64,000 nucleotides of DNA, taken from Tsukamurella sp040611135 (lineage in GTDB: Bacteria; Actinomycetota; Actinomycetes; Mycobacteriales; Mycobacteriaceae). The stretch lies in NCBI RefSeq assembly GCF_040611135.1, contig NZ_JBEXNL010000008.1:62001-126000 (forward strand). The letters are read 5' to 3'. The notes beneath the pieces were generated by a model. That model was given only the letters and a program-made list of their open reading frames with translations, made no database searches and was not told the DNA's origin. This document shows, piece by piece, positions 24,691 through 33,742 of this stretch. Each line of letters starts with the position of its first letter. The first letter of the stretch is position 1. The position numbers and the translations under genes are program-made.

Positions 24691-25191
24691 CTAGTCGGCG
24701 ACCTGTGCCGGGATCGGGTCCAGGGGCTGCGGGGTGTCCTGGGGCATCGTCTGGAACCGCACGTCCGCGGAGCCCGACGGTGCCGCGCTCGGGTCTCCGG
24801 GGTTGAGCCACTTGAACCGCACGGTGATCTGGCCACGGCCGTTGCTGCCGACGACAGAGGTGAAGGCGTCGCCCTTCGGGGTCGGCGTCCCGGCGAACTT
24901 CTGGTGGTCGAACAGCAGGATCTGAACGGGGGAGCTGCCCGTCCCGCGATCGGTGTCGAGGCGCACCCAGTTGAGGGTGCAGTCGATGGAGCCGCCCATC
25001 GCGGTGACGCGCCACGGGACTCCGGGCAGCGGTGGCGCGATCGTGCGGATCGCGCTGTCGATGCGGTCCTGGGGGAGCTCGGGACAGGAGATCGGAGCGG
25101 CCCCGGCCGCTCCGATCCCGACAGTTGCGGAGCCGAGGCCGGCGGCGACGACCGAGGTCGAGAGGGCGAGTGCGATCACAGGCTTGCGCAT
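24691..25191 (-). CDS. Exported LppP/LprE-like protein
   Basis: 166 residues from ATG 25191, which has AAGGA about 8 bp upstream. A signal peptide is clear (VIALALSTSVVAAGLGSATVGIGAAGA) with a likely cleavage after GAAGAA. The mature part resembles the mycobacterial LppP/LprE family (CTLNWVRLDTD, SSPVQILLFDHQKFAGTPTP) with two cysteines (ISCPEL, DCTLNW). The family members are lipoproteins; here the lipobox is not convincing, so the protein may simply be secreted. Function unknown. Confidence 0.72.
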   Translation of the reverse strand: MRKPVIALALSTSVVAAGLGSATVGIGAAGAAPISCPELPQDRIDSAIRTIAPPLPGVPWRVTAMGGSIDCTLNWVRLDTDRGTGSSPVQILLFDHQKFAGTPTPKGDAFTSVVGSNGRGQITVRFKWLNPGDPSAAPSGSADVRFQTMPQDTPQPLDPIPAQVAD

Positions 25192-25319
25192 GGGTTCGTT
25201 CCTTCCGTCACGGGAGGTCGACGTCGGCTCCATCGACTCGGTAATCGTTGTATCGAGTAACAACCTCGGCGCGTTACGACCACCGGCGCCGACGGCGCGT
25301 CGCGCATAGGCTGGTCGGC

Positions 25320-26315
25320 ATGAGCGAGGATCAGGGCAGCTACGTCACCGCGGATCAGCCGTACGAGCGCGACACCCGGTACATCGAAACCCGTATCACC
25401 CGCGACGGGCGCGACGGCTATCCCGTCGAAGCGGGCCGCTACCGGCTCGTGGTGTCGTACGCGTGCCCGTGGGCCACCCGCACCATCATCGTGCGCCGAC
25501 TGCTCGGCCTCGAGGACGCGATCTCGCTGGGGATCTGCGGCCCCACGCACGACAAGCGGTCCTGGACCTTCGACCTCGACGAGAACGGGCTCGACCCGGT
25601 CCTGAAGATCCCGCGCCTCCAGGACGCGTACTTCAAGCGCGTCCCCGACTATCCGAAGGGCATCACCGCGCCCGCGATCGTCGACGTGGCCACCGGTGCC
25701 GTCGTGACCAACGACTTCCCGCAGATCACCCTCGACTTCTCGCTCGAGTGGACGGACTTCCATCGGCCCGGGGCGCCTCAGCTCTACCCCGAGGACCTGC
25801 GCGCCGACATCGACGAGGTCAACAAGCTCGTCTACCGGGACGTCAACAACGGTGTGTACCGCTGCGGCTTCGCCGGCTCGCAGGAGTCCTACGACGCCGC
25901 CTACGACCAGCTGTTCGGGCGGCTCGACTGGCTCACCGAGCGCCTCGCCACTCAGCGGTACCTGGTCGGCGACACCATCACCGAGGCCGACGTCCGGCTC
26001 TTCACGACCCTCGCGCGATTCGACCCGGTGTACCACGGCCACTTCAAGTGCAATCGGGAGAAGCTCGACGAGATGCCCGTCCTCTGGGCGTACGCGCGGG
26101 ACCTGTTCCAGACGCCAGGCTTCGGCGATTCCACGAACTTCGACCACATCAAGCGGCACTACTACGAGGTCCACCGTGACATCAACCCGTCCGGCATCGT
26201 CCCGAAGGGTCCGGACCTGACGAACTGGTTCACCCCGCACGGTCGGGAGAAGTTGGGCGGCAGCCCGTTCGGCGCCGGCACCGCGCCCGCGCCGCTCCCC
26301 ATCCCCGCGGGGTGA
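25320..26315 (+). CDS. Glutathionyl- or mycothionyl-hydroquinone reductase (ECM4/YqjG type)
   Basis: 331 residues. GST-fold enzyme of the Xi class, which reduces thiol conjugates of hydroquinones; mycolate actinobacteria would use mycothiol. The active-site Cys is in YACPWATRTIIV, and the family segments NDFPQITLDFSLEW, YPEDLRADIDEVNKLVYRD, NNGVYRCGFA and YLVGDTITEADVRLFTTLARFDPVY are all present, with the C-terminal INPSGIVPKGP. ATG 25320 is chosen; the longer frame adds unrelated residues. It stands alone, divergent from the LppP-like gene. Confidence 0.88.
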   Translation: MSEDQGSYVTADQPYERDTRYIETRITRDGRDGYPVEAGRYRLVVSYACPWATRTIIVRRLLGLEDAISLGICGPTHDKRSWTFDLDENGLDPVLKIPRLQDAYFKRVPDYPKGITAPAIVDVATGAVVTNDFPQITLDFSLEWTDFHRPGAPQLYPEDLRADIDEVNKLVYRDVNNGVYRCGFAGSQESYDAAYDQLFGRLDWLTERLATQRYLVGDTITEADVRLFTTLARFDPVYHGHFKCNREKLDEMPVLWAYARDLFQTPGFGDSTNFDHIKRHYYEVHRDINPSGIVPKGPDLTNWFTPHGREKLGGSPFGAGTAPAPLPIPAG

Positions 26316-26384
26316 GCCCATGACGGAATGGATCGAGGTCCTCAAGGTCCAGGTCGACGGTGTAGGTCGTCTACGGAACCCTGA

Positions 26385-26644
26385 TCAGGCCGCTTGCTTC
26401 GGTGCGGTGGATCGGTGGATGTGTCCGGTGGGGGTTCGGGTTTCGACGGTGTGCCGCCCGGATTCGTCGTCAACGGTTGCGCTGCGCCAACCGGGGGCTT
26501 CTTCGGCGTCGACCACGTGAGCGTCCCCGACACCTCGGTGACCGAGCGGGTGACGTTCACCCGGCGCCGCAGCAAGTCGAAGTCGTGCACCCGCGGCGCG
26601 GCCATCTCGCCGTACCGCAGCTCGGTGTACGCGAGGAAGTACAC
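26385..26644 (-). pseudogene. Chimera of integrase and HNH/DUF222 gene remnants
   Basis: Minus-strand residues encoded at 26498-26638 read FLAYTELRYGEMAAPRVHDF, then DLLRRRVNVTRSVTEVSGTL and TWSTPK: the catalytic-domain start of a tyrosine integrase, with no start and no C-terminal part. In another frame, 26385-26470 encodes the tail TVETRTPTGHIHRSTAPKQA, which resembles the C-terminus of DUF222/13E12-type HNH endonucleases. Two unrelated mobile-element fragments are thus joined. The DNA around 26316-26895 otherwise holds no gene. Confidence 0.6.
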
Positions 26645-26895
26645 ACCAACCCGTTCCGTGCCATGGCATCGGCTAGCAGGATTGGGGAGAATCAATGAGC
26701 CGCAGTCACAGCCAGATCCACGATGCGAGCGCCGCTTCGAGCTGATCGGCCGCCGTTCGCTCAAGGTGCAGCGGCTCGCCGACTCGGACGGTACCGCGCA
26801 GGATTCGTCGATCGTGCGCAGGGTCTGACGCTTGCGAACATCGCGTCCTATCGGTTCTGAGGAGTGAGATCGGTCGGTCGGGACTGAGATGTCGG

Positions 26896-27687
26896 TCAGG
26901 AGCCGGAGCTGGGGCGGCCCGGAATATGACTGAGGATCGAGGAGGAGAAGCCGCCGTCGACGCAGATGTCCTGTCCTGTAACGTAATCCGACAGCGGACT
27001 CATCAGGAACTCGATGACGTTCGCAATGTCCATCGGTTCCCCGATTCGCGATAGGGGAATGATGGCTTCCCGTTCCGTCTTGATCTGGGGGTCGGCGTAC
27101 ATCTTCTCAGTCATCGACGTACGGGTCATGCCGGGGGAGACCACGTTCACTCGGATGCCGTCGGGCGCCCACTCGAGCGCGAGTGTTCGGGCCAGCATCG
27201 TCAATGCCGCTTTGCCGGGGCTGTAGGCACCTGAGCCGGCATGGGGTAGCCGACCCGACATCGACGAGGTGAAACATGCCGCCCCGCGGCTGTCCTTCAG
27301 GTGCGGGTAGCTCGCCTTGGCCAGGAGCCAGGCGCCACGGAGGTTGACGGAGAACATGTGGTCCCAGTCCTCGAGAGAGACCTCGCATATCGAGCCGGGA
27401 CTGGTGATTCCGGCGTTGGCCACCAGCCCGTCCAGGCCGCCGAACTCGGCGATCGCGGCTTCGACCAGCTGACCCGGCACTTCCGGGTCCCCCAGGTCAC
27501 CCGTCAACCACAGGGCAGTGCCTCCCAGTGACTGGATCGCGCGAGCAACGTCCTCTTGCCCGTCGTTCGACCCGTGTCCGCAGACCGCGACCATCGGGTG
27601 AACGCCACGTGCCAGAGCCGCCTCGGCGAGCCTCACCGCCGTCGCGGCTCCGATGCCGCTGCTCGCTCCGCTGACCAAAGTTCTCAT
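26896..27687 (-). CDS. Short-chain dehydrogenase/reductase
   Basis: About 263 residues from ATG 27687, preceded by GGAAGGAG; the ATG at 27705 lies upstream of that site. Classical SDR features: nucleotide-binding SGASSGIGAATA (TGxxxGIG-like), DLGDPE, NAG in LVANAGITSPG, catalytic Ser in TSSMSG and the YSPGK Tyr-Lys pair, with the C-terminal DICVDGGFSS. Oxidises or reduces a hydroxyl or keto group with NAD(P). It is the last gene of the co-directional catabolic cluster (transporter, unknown ORF, SnoaL-like, hydrolase, PrpD-like, IclR), so it probably acts on an intermediate of that pathway. Confidence 0.88.
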   Translation of the reverse strand: MRTLVSGASSGIGAATAVRLAEAALARGVHPMVAVCGHGSNDGQEDVARAIQSLGGTALWLTGDLGDPEVPGQLVEAAIAEFGGLDGLVANAGITSPGSICEVSLEDWDHMFSVNLRGAWLLAKASYPHLKDSRGAACFTSSMSGRLPHAGSGAYSPGKAALTMLARTLALEWAPDGIRVNVVSPGMTRTSMTEKMYADPQIKTEREAIIPLSRIGEPMDIANVIEFLMSPLSDYVTGQDICVDGGFSSSILSHIPGRPSSGS

Positions 27688-27802
27688 TGAGCATGCTCCT
27701 TCCATGGGGATTGATGTCGTGCACCGTTGCTGGGGCGCATCAGGCCGACGCCCGCACCGGGGCAGCCCCCACGCCGGTGGTGTGCCTGCGTTTCGGCGAA
27801 AG

Positions 27803-29152
27803 TCATTCCTTGGGGTACACGCTGGCCCCGGCCATCTCGCGGCGATCCCGGTTCCGAAGGGCGACCACTAGGCCGACGGCGCACGCGAGCGTGACGAGCA
27901 AGAGAATGTTGATCCAGTTGTACAGCTTCTGTGCGCCGATCTCATTGACTAGGAAGCCGCTGATCAACGGCGCGAGGATCGCGCCGAGGCGGCCGACACC
28001 CAGCATCGCTCCGTAGCCCTTGGCCCGTGCCGTGGGCGGATAGACCTCGGGCACCAGCGCGCTGAACGACGAAATGCTCCCGAAGACTCCGATGCCGACG
28101 GTGACGGCAGTGACGTAGAGCCAGATGTTGGGCGCCCCGGCACCGGGGAAGAAGTTCGCGAAGCCGAGCATCGACACCACCGCGATCGTGCTGTAGGCCG
28201 CGGCCAGGCGAGGTGCACTGATCCGTAGGCCGATGGTGGCCATCGAGATCCCGCCGAGAAGGCAACCGAGGCTCATCCACAGACCGACGTTCTGCCCGGT
28301 GGTGCGGGCCACTGTCGTGGCCGTCGCGACCGCTTCCTTTGGCGCGTCCGGATCGATCGCCGCGACCATGGCGCCCTTGACGAAGTCGGGAGTGAGTCCA
28401 GCGGCGAAGTTGAAGACACCGGAGACGGACATGTATCCCGCGCAGAGGAGCACAGTGAATATCACGAGGCTCGCGCCGAGCAACGCCTGCGGCTTCCGGT
28501 CCAGCGACGGCGCGGCGTGCTCGGATTCGAAAGTCCGCTCGGCCGCCTTCACCGACTCCGGGAGCCCGATGAACGCCGCGATCAGCGCGATGGTCCCGAG
28601 CCCAGCCCCAGTCAGGTAAAGCGCCTTCCAGTTCTCACCGAAGGTCGAGGTGATCGCGTTGGTACTGAACGCGGCGAGCACGCTGCCGAGCGGGTACCCG
28701 ATCATGACCAAACCGGTGGCGAGGTTGCGGAACTTCGGCGCGGCAGCCTCCTGTGCGGCGACCACGATAACCACACTGATCATTCCGATGCCCACACCGG
28801 TGAGGAACCGCGTCCCCATCATGAACTCGGCGCTCGGAGATATCGCGGACAGTAGTAGCCCAGCGATATTGATCGCGCCACCGACGAGGGCGATAAGCCG
28901 TCGGCCGTATCGATCTGCGAACCGGGCCAGCCCGATCGCACCGACCGCCATACCTACCAGTGCGAAGCTGACGATGAGCCCCTTTTCGCTTGCGGTGGCG
29001 AAGCCCTTGGGCAGGTTGGGCAAGACGAAGCCGACGATGAGTAGATCGAACCCGTCGACCAGGTTGAGGAACATGCAGAGCGCGGCGACGCTGAGCCCGC
29101 TCTTCTTCGCGGTGGCGTTTCGCCCGCCGTCCGCGAGGACGGTTACATTCAT
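27803..29152 (-). CDS. MFS transporter, aromatic acid:H+ symporter (AAHS) type
   Basis: 449 residues and twelve hydrophobic segments. The AAHS signature DGFDLLIVGFVLPNL with two acidic residues in the first helix and the cytoplasmic loop RFADRYGRRL (DGxGRR type) are clear. Such transporters take up benzoate, 4-hydroxybenzoate and similar carboxylates. The start ATG 29152 has GAAAGG about 8 bp upstream. Downstream is the SDR gene (115 bp gap), upstream the catabolic genes on the same strand. It is the probable importer of the unknown substrate of this cluster. Confidence 0.88.
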   Translation of the reverse strand: MNVTVLADGGRNATAKKSGLSVAALCMFLNLVDGFDLLIVGFVLPNLPKGFATASEKGLIVSFALVGMAVGAIGLARFADRYGRRLIALVGGAINIAGLLLSAISPSAEFMMGTRFLTGVGIGMISVVIVVAAQEAAAPKFRNLATGLVMIGYPLGSVLAAFSTNAITSTFGENWKALYLTGAGLGTIALIAAFIGLPESVKAAERTFESEHAAPSLDRKPQALLGASLVIFTVLLCAGYMSVSGVFNFAAGLTPDFVKGAMVAAIDPDAPKEAVATATTVARTTGQNVGLWMSLGCLLGGISMATIGLRISAPRLAAAYSTIAVVSMLGFANFFPGAGAPNIWLYVTAVTVGIGVFGSISSFSALVPEVYPPTARAKGYGAMLGVGRLGAILAPLISGFLVNEIGAQKLYNWINILLLVTLACAVGLVVALRNRDRREMAGASVYPKE

Positions 29153-29272
29153 GGTTTGCCTTTCGAAGGGATGCCGGCGGAGTCGCCGACGGTGGCGGAG
29201 ATGGGCATTCAGGCGCCCGGAGTCAAGGGGCGAGCAACGGCGTACCGGCGAGTGCCAGGAGCGAGGCGGTCA

Positions 29273-29698
29273 TCACGCTGCAGGCGGCTCGATCAGCATC
29301 GCGGCGGCGATGCCGAGGCCGACCTGCTCCGACGCGCAACCCGATCGCATCGTGGTCAGACGGGCGTCAGCGTCGAAGACGAGGGGCCCCGGCCGTTCGC
29401 CCGGCTCGCTCGACAACGGAGCCCAACGGGCCTGGAAGACGCCACCAACAAGCGCTCGCGAGCCTGGCGCGGACGCACCGTGGACGAGGTGCCGCCTGGA
29501 GAGGGGGAAGCTCGCGTAGTCGCCGCGCCGGACGTACCCGTACCGGCCTTCGGGATCGTCGCCGCGGGCCCGGAGTTCGCGTCCATCGAGGGGCGGTGCG
29601 GGTGCCGCGCCAAGAGAGAATGCCCTGGGCGAACGGCAAATTTCAACGACTCGACCGCACCCACCCTGCGTCCGTCGCACGGAGTCCGGGGGCGTCAT
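29273..29698 (-). CDS. Uncharacterised ORF, coupled to SnoaL-like gene (uncertain)
   Basis: 141 residues. ATG 29698 overlaps the stop of the upstream SnoaL-like gene (ATGA), which supports translation within the operon. The protein is arginine- and glycine-rich at its N-terminus and more protein-like later (YVRRGDYASFPLSRRHLVHG, ALVGGVFQARWAPL, SEQVGLGIAAAMLIEPPAA), but I recognise no family. It could be a fragment of a larger ancestral protein or an ORF by chance in high-GC DNA. Without it, the 540 bp between SnoaL and the transporter would be empty. Confidence 0.35.
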   Translation of the reverse strand: MTPPDSVRRTQGGCGRVVEICRSPRAFSLGAAPAPPLDGRELRARGDDPEGRYGYVRRGDYASFPLSRRHLVHGASAPGSRALVGGVFQARWAPLSSEPGERPGPLVFDADARLTTMRSGCASEQVGLGIAAAMLIEPPAA

Positions 29699-30195
29699 GT
29701 CCACCCCTCGGAGAGGAAAGCCGTCGCCGGATCATCGGGACCGAACGCGCCGCGAGACCAGTCCGGGCCACTCGGTACGTCCGGCATCTCGGACAGCGCA
29801 TTCTCCCAGTCCAGAACAACAGTCCGGTCGACGATTCCCCACCGCCCCTGACGCTTTTCCAGCTTGTCCAGATACCGCAGACCCTGCATCACCGCGCCCG
29901 GCTCCCCTACCGTTTCCCGACGGTAGAACGAGTACGTCACGCACCGGGCGATGTGGCCCTGCTGGACCACGTAAGGCATGCCCATCATGTGAAACGTCCC
30001 CGCGAGCTGACCGAATAGGGCGTCGATCCGCTCGAAGACCTCGTCGATCGGCCCGCTGAACCGCCCGTGGTCGTCATGCGCGTCGTCGTGATAGCAGCTC
30101 CGTGCGGCCGCTAGATCCTGACGGTCGACCGCGTGGCTGTACCGCCCCAACAGATCGTAGATCGCGAACCGATCGTCCGCGTTCAGGTCGCTCAT
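29695..30195 (-). CDS. SnoaL-like / NTF2-fold protein
   Basis: 166 residues with the NTF2-like cone pattern: ADDRFAIYDLLGRYSHAVDRQDLAAARSCYHDDAHDDHGRFSG, then a glutamine/methionine-rich strand GTFHMMGMPYVVQQG and WGIVDRTVVLDWENAL. Members of the SnoaL_4 group include dehydratases and isomerases of small molecules (the limonene-epoxide and aromatic-pathway kinds) with a Asp/His pair. Overlaps the upstream hydrolase by 4 bp (ATGA), so tight translational coupling within the catabolic operon. Confidence 0.8.
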   Translation of the reverse strand: MSDLNADDRFAIYDLLGRYSHAVDRQDLAAARSCYHDDAHDDHGRFSGPIDEVFERIDALFGQLAGTFHMMGMPYVVQQGHIARCVTYSFYRRETVGEPGAVMQGLRYLDKLEKRQGRWGIVDRTVVLDWENALSEMPDVPSGPDWSRGAFGPDDPATAFLSEGWT

Positions 30196-31049
30196 TTCGC
30201 AGTGACCTTCTCCCCGTGGGTGACCGACTGCAACCAGTCGAGTACTCGGTCAGCGATGCTCTCGGAGCCTTCCTCCAGGATGAACATGTGCCCATGTCCG
30301 GGAAGCCCCCAGTCGTGATCCAGCCGGACGGGCTCCACCCCGATCGCGCGCGCGGTCGCTCTCCCCGCCGACACCGACACCGTGCGGTCGTGCTCGGCGA
30401 GCACGAACAGGGTCGGCGTGGTCCGCCACACCCCAGTCTTCGCGGGATCGATCCGGAGTTCCCCGGTGACTCCTGCGCCGGCGTTCCGCAAGACGGGGCT
30501 GTAGGAGACGATTCCGGCGTACCAGGTGTCGAACCATTCGTCAGGGAAGCGGGGAGAGCCGGCTACGTGATGGCGCGCCACTTCTCGAGACATCTTGACC
30601 AACACTCCCGGCGCGGCCTCGAGTACGTCCGGATTACGAACCTCGACAGGAGCCGGCGCGGCGAGTACCACGGACCGCACGAGGCCGGGCCAGCGTTCGA
30701 CCGCCTTGATGCCGAGCGCCCCGCCGATGCTGTGTCCGACGACGACCGCGGGGCCGGTCTCCTGCAGGATCAGCCCGATTCCGTCCAGCACCTCCTCTGG
30801 GCCCCGGTCGAGCTTCGGGTACTCGCGACCGATATCGATATAGTCGACCAGGGTTACCTCGTACCCACGATCAAGGAACTGCGCGGCCCAGCCCGGCCGA
30901 CCGTCGGGTGTGTGGGTCCAGCATTCAGACGTCTGCGAGCCTCCGTGGATCATGATCACGGGCACAGCTTCGCGGTCTGGCAACCGATGAGTGCGACACC
31001 GCAACTGAGACGGCGGCTCGCCGACATACCACTCGGTGCTGTCGATCAT
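30192..31049 (-). CDS. Alpha/beta hydrolase of the catabolic operon
   Basis: 285 residues. Oxyanion motif HGGSQTSECW, nucleophile elbow VVGHSIGGALG with serine, acid in FVLAEHDRTVS, and the catalytic histidine in LPGHGHMFILEEGS. Substrate class is not determined; a lactone, ester or carbon-carbon bond hydrolase would fit with the neighbouring PrpD-like and SnoaL-like proteins. It overlaps both neighbours by 4 bp. ATG 31049 starts within the PrpD stop. Confidence 0.85.
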   Translation of the reverse strand: MIDSTEWYVGEPPSQLRCRTHRLPDREAVPVIMIHGGSQTSECWTHTPDGRPGWAAQFLDRGYEVTLVDYIDIGREYPKLDRGPEEVLDGIGLILQETGPAVVVGHSIGGALGIKAVERWPGLVRSVVLAAPAPVEVRNPDVLEAAPGVLVKMSREVARHHVAGSPRFPDEWFDTWYAGIVSYSPVLRNAGAGVTGELRIDPAKTGVWRTTPTLFVLAEHDRTVSVSAGRATARAIGVEPVRLDHDWGLPGHGHMFILEEGSESIADRVLDWLQSVTHGEKVTAK

Positions 31050-32506
31050 TGCACCGTCACCGCGCCGGACGCTGCGGTCAGCGCATCGATGACCTCCGCC
31101 ACATCGCGAACGTTCTCAAGGTCGGCGACCACGGAGATGACGCGCTCGACCGCTCGCTCGTCGACCGGCACCGCGGCGTTCTGCGCGCAGTCCCGGAACT
31201 TGTCCGCGAGTTCCGTCCAGCCGACCGGATTGTCGGGCCCCCCCTTCGCGCCATTGACGAGGGGACGCGAAGTATGGACGGCACCGTCGACGGTGGTGAT
31301 CTCCACCGCGGGATGGTTCGCGTAGCCACCCGATGAGCCGAGCATGTTGCCCTCGGCGAACGCCGCGGCCAGCGCGGGATCGGGGCTGGCGGAAATCCTG
31401 GAGGTCATCGCCAGAACTTCGGGATCAGTGATTCCGTCAGGCGTGAAGTTCCCGATCGTCGGGTTACCCCGGAGCACGGACACTGCGACGGTATAGATCG
31501 CGCTGAACTGAGCATGGACCGTCTGTCGAGGGGTCCGCCGGATGTCCAGCGGCGCTGTGAGAAAGAATTCCTCGTTCGGAACGAACAACCGGATGGCGGC
31601 GATCCGGTCTGGCGTGATTCCGTGGTCGCGAACGAGTTGCAGTGCGGGATCAATGAAGTACTGCGTGGCGCGGCATGCCGGCGTGATCTTGAAACTGAGC
31701 CCCATGAGTTCGAACCGCTCACCGATCTCGTCAACCACCATTGATCGGTCGTAAAGGCCACGGTGATACACGTTGTACAGTCCGTACTTGCCCTCCAGAC
31801 TCTTGCGTGCGCCCGTGAGCCCCTTTTCAGCGAGTAGTGCGGCGAGCACACCGCCCTGCGCCGCGAATCCGACCTGCAGCCGCTTGCTGAGTGCTCCTTC
31901 GCCATCCATGATGCATTGGGTATTTCCCGAGGACTGGCTGTACGCGATTCCCAGCGCATCGAGTGTCCTGGTCTCATCGAGTCCGAGCACCTTCGACGCG
32001 GCCAGGGCCGAGCCGAAATAGCCCTGCGTGGCGGCGGGGTGCCACCCCGTGATGAACGGAGTCTCCTCGAGCGCGAGTGCCAGCCGGCACATCAATTCCT
32101 CGCCGTACGCGATTGCGGTGATGAGTTCCTGCCCACCGACGCCGCCCCGTCGCTCGGCGCAGGCGAGCGCTGCGGGAACCACAGACGAGGAAACATGCGT
32201 GGGCCCCTCGTCGAGGGTGTCGTCGAAGTCGAGTGCGTGGGCCATGGTCCCGTTCATGAAAGCCGCGGCCGGTGCCGGGAGCCTGTCACCGAACCCGAGA
32301 ACCAGGGTTTCCGGGGCGCCGCCGAACTCGTTCTGCAGCCGGTGGACGCCGTCGATACCGTCGGCCCGGCTGCCCGCGATCGCATTTGCGCATGCATCGA
32401 GAACATTGCGCTTGACCTGGGCGACGACGCTGTCGGGGAGGGCGTCGAAGCGCGCGTCGACGGTGCTCTGCGCCCAGAGCGCGGTCGCTTCGGTGGGTAC
32501 GGACAT
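31046..32506 (-). CDS. MmgE/PrpD family protein
   Basis: 486 residues. The family includes 2-methylcitrate dehydratase (PrpD), cis-aconitate decarboxylase and cyclic-acid isomerases. Recognisable segments: KRNVLDACANAIAGSRADGIDGVHRL, AAFMNGTMAHALDFDDTLDEGPTHVSSSVVPAALACAERR (the family DDT/H segment) and a C-terminal basic region KGGPDNPVGWTELADKFRDCA. It is not accompanied by prpB or prpC, so propionate catabolism is unlikely; the gene is the first enzyme gene after the IclR regulator in a substrate-specific cluster. ATG 32506 has CAGGAG about 8 bp upstream. Confidence 0.88.
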   Translation of the reverse strand: MSVPTEATALWAQSTVDARFDALPDSVVAQVKRNVLDACANAIAGSRADGIDGVHRLQNEFGGAPETLVLGFGDRLPAPAAAFMNGTMAHALDFDDTLDEGPTHVSSSVVPAALACAERRGGVGGQELITAIAYGEELMCRLALALEETPFITGWHPAATQGYFGSALAASKVLGLDETRTLDALGIAYSQSSGNTQCIMDGEGALSKRLQVGFAAQGGVLAALLAEKGLTGARKSLEGKYGLYNVYHRGLYDRSMVVDEIGERFELMGLSFKITPACRATQYFIDPALQLVRDHGITPDRIAAIRLFVPNEEFFLTAPLDIRRTPRQTVHAQFSAIYTVAVSVLRGNPTIGNFTPDGITDPEVLAMTSRISASPDPALAAAFAEGNMLGSSGGYANHPAVEITTVDGAVHTSRPLVNGAKGGPDNPVGWTELADKFRDCAQNAAVPVDERAVERVISVVADLENVRDVAEVIDALTAASGAVTVQ

Positions 32507-32685
32507 GGGCCACTCCTGGATTCACGCATGGCCCGGCGTGCACCGGGCCGCGACTGGTTACGGGGTTCGACCGGACCGCGCCGTGTGGACGCCGGACCGT
32601 GGGGCGGATCGCTTCGCCCGAACCGATCGTGACGGGCGAGCGCACAGTCGGGAACCGCCAGTCTCGCTCACCGAGATGGCAATCC

Positions 32686-33513
32686 TCAGAGGCGCTCGGT
32701 CGCGTGGAGCACCTTCTTGGTCAAGAGAAGAGCTCGGGGGTCGTAGTCGTATGCAGGGGACGTCTCCGCTTGTAGCCCCCTTCCGATCGCGCGCGCCGTT
32801 ACCCGCATCGCGGGCAGTAGATGCAGCGGCGCGCCGTCCGCCGACGGCGTGGTCACTGACAGCGCCGCGACCGCGACGCCGCCCGGCGCGAGTACGGGTA
32901 CCGCCGTTCCTGTCGACCCGGGCGACATCCAACGCTCGGCGATCATGCAGCCGCGGGCGCGGGCGTCATCCGCGATGCGCCTGAGCTGATCTCGGTCGGT
33001 CTCGGTGTATTCGGTGAATCGCGTGATCTTGCCCGAGGTGAGTATCCGCTCACGCAGGTCCGCGGGGGAGTGGGCGAGAAGGATCATCCCCGGCGATGTT
33101 CCGAGCATGGGGAGCCGCATCCCGGGCCGCGAGATGTTGAACACATCGCTACCACGCGGCGCGACCGTATCGACGTTGACCATGTCGTCGCAGTCGAAGA
33201 TCGACAGTAGTATCGGCACGCACACCGCATCACGCAGGTCCTCGAGGTAGGGCCGGGCGACCTCGCACAGCGTCGGCACGCGCGCCGAGCGGGTGACGAT
33301 CTCCCACAACCGCATCCCTGGTCGTAGCCGGCCGGCAGCGTCACTCTCCAATACTCCGAGATCACGGAGTTCACCGGTGATTCGATACGCCGAAGGCAGG
33401 GGAATCCCCGTAGCACGAGACACTTCAGGAACCGATATCGCGCGCCCGTGAACCTTCGATGCCTCGAGGATTCGCACCACACGGGCGATCATGGATTCGT
33501 CGCGCACGGGCAT
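32686..33513 (-). CDS. IclR family transcriptional regulator
   Basis: About 275 residues. The N-terminal winged HTH is clear (IARVVRILEASKVHGRAISVPEVSRATGIPLPSAYRITGELRDLGVLES), followed by the effector domain with GMRLPMLGTSPGMILLAH and PVLAPGGVAVAALSVTTP, where the small-molecule pocket lies. ATG 33513 has GAAGGGAAGG about 8 bp upstream and is preferred over 33552. It heads the minus-strand catabolic cluster (about 180 bp before the PrpD-like gene) and is the probable substrate-responsive regulator of that cluster. Confidence 0.88.
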   Translation of the reverse strand: MPVRDESMIARVVRILEASKVHGRAISVPEVSRATGIPLPSAYRITGELRDLGVLESDAAGRLRPGMRLWEIVTRSARVPTLCEVARPYLEDLRDAVCVPILLSIFDCDDMVNVDTVAPRGSDVFNISRPGMRLPMLGTSPGMILLAHSPADLRERILTSGKITRFTEYTETDRDQLRRIADDARARGCMIAERWMSPGSTGTAVPVLAPGGVAVAALSVTTPSADGAPLHLLPAMRVTARAIGRGLQAETSPAYDYDPRALLLTKKVLHATERL

Positions 33514-33742
33514 CAGGCACCTTCCCTTCGAGGCAACATATCGCGAGTCCATCCGGATACGGGAGCGCTTCGGCGTGAAGCCGAACCGGACGAACGGTCG
33601 GGGCGCTCACCTGAGACGCGGTGGACCGCCGATCGCCGGGGCAGGCCGCGCATCTCGGCTCGCCATATCCCGCATAATATGTTCCGTGGACCATCATTCG
33701 GGCCGCTTCAGGGTGTCCTGATTCGAACAGATTCTGTCCTCG

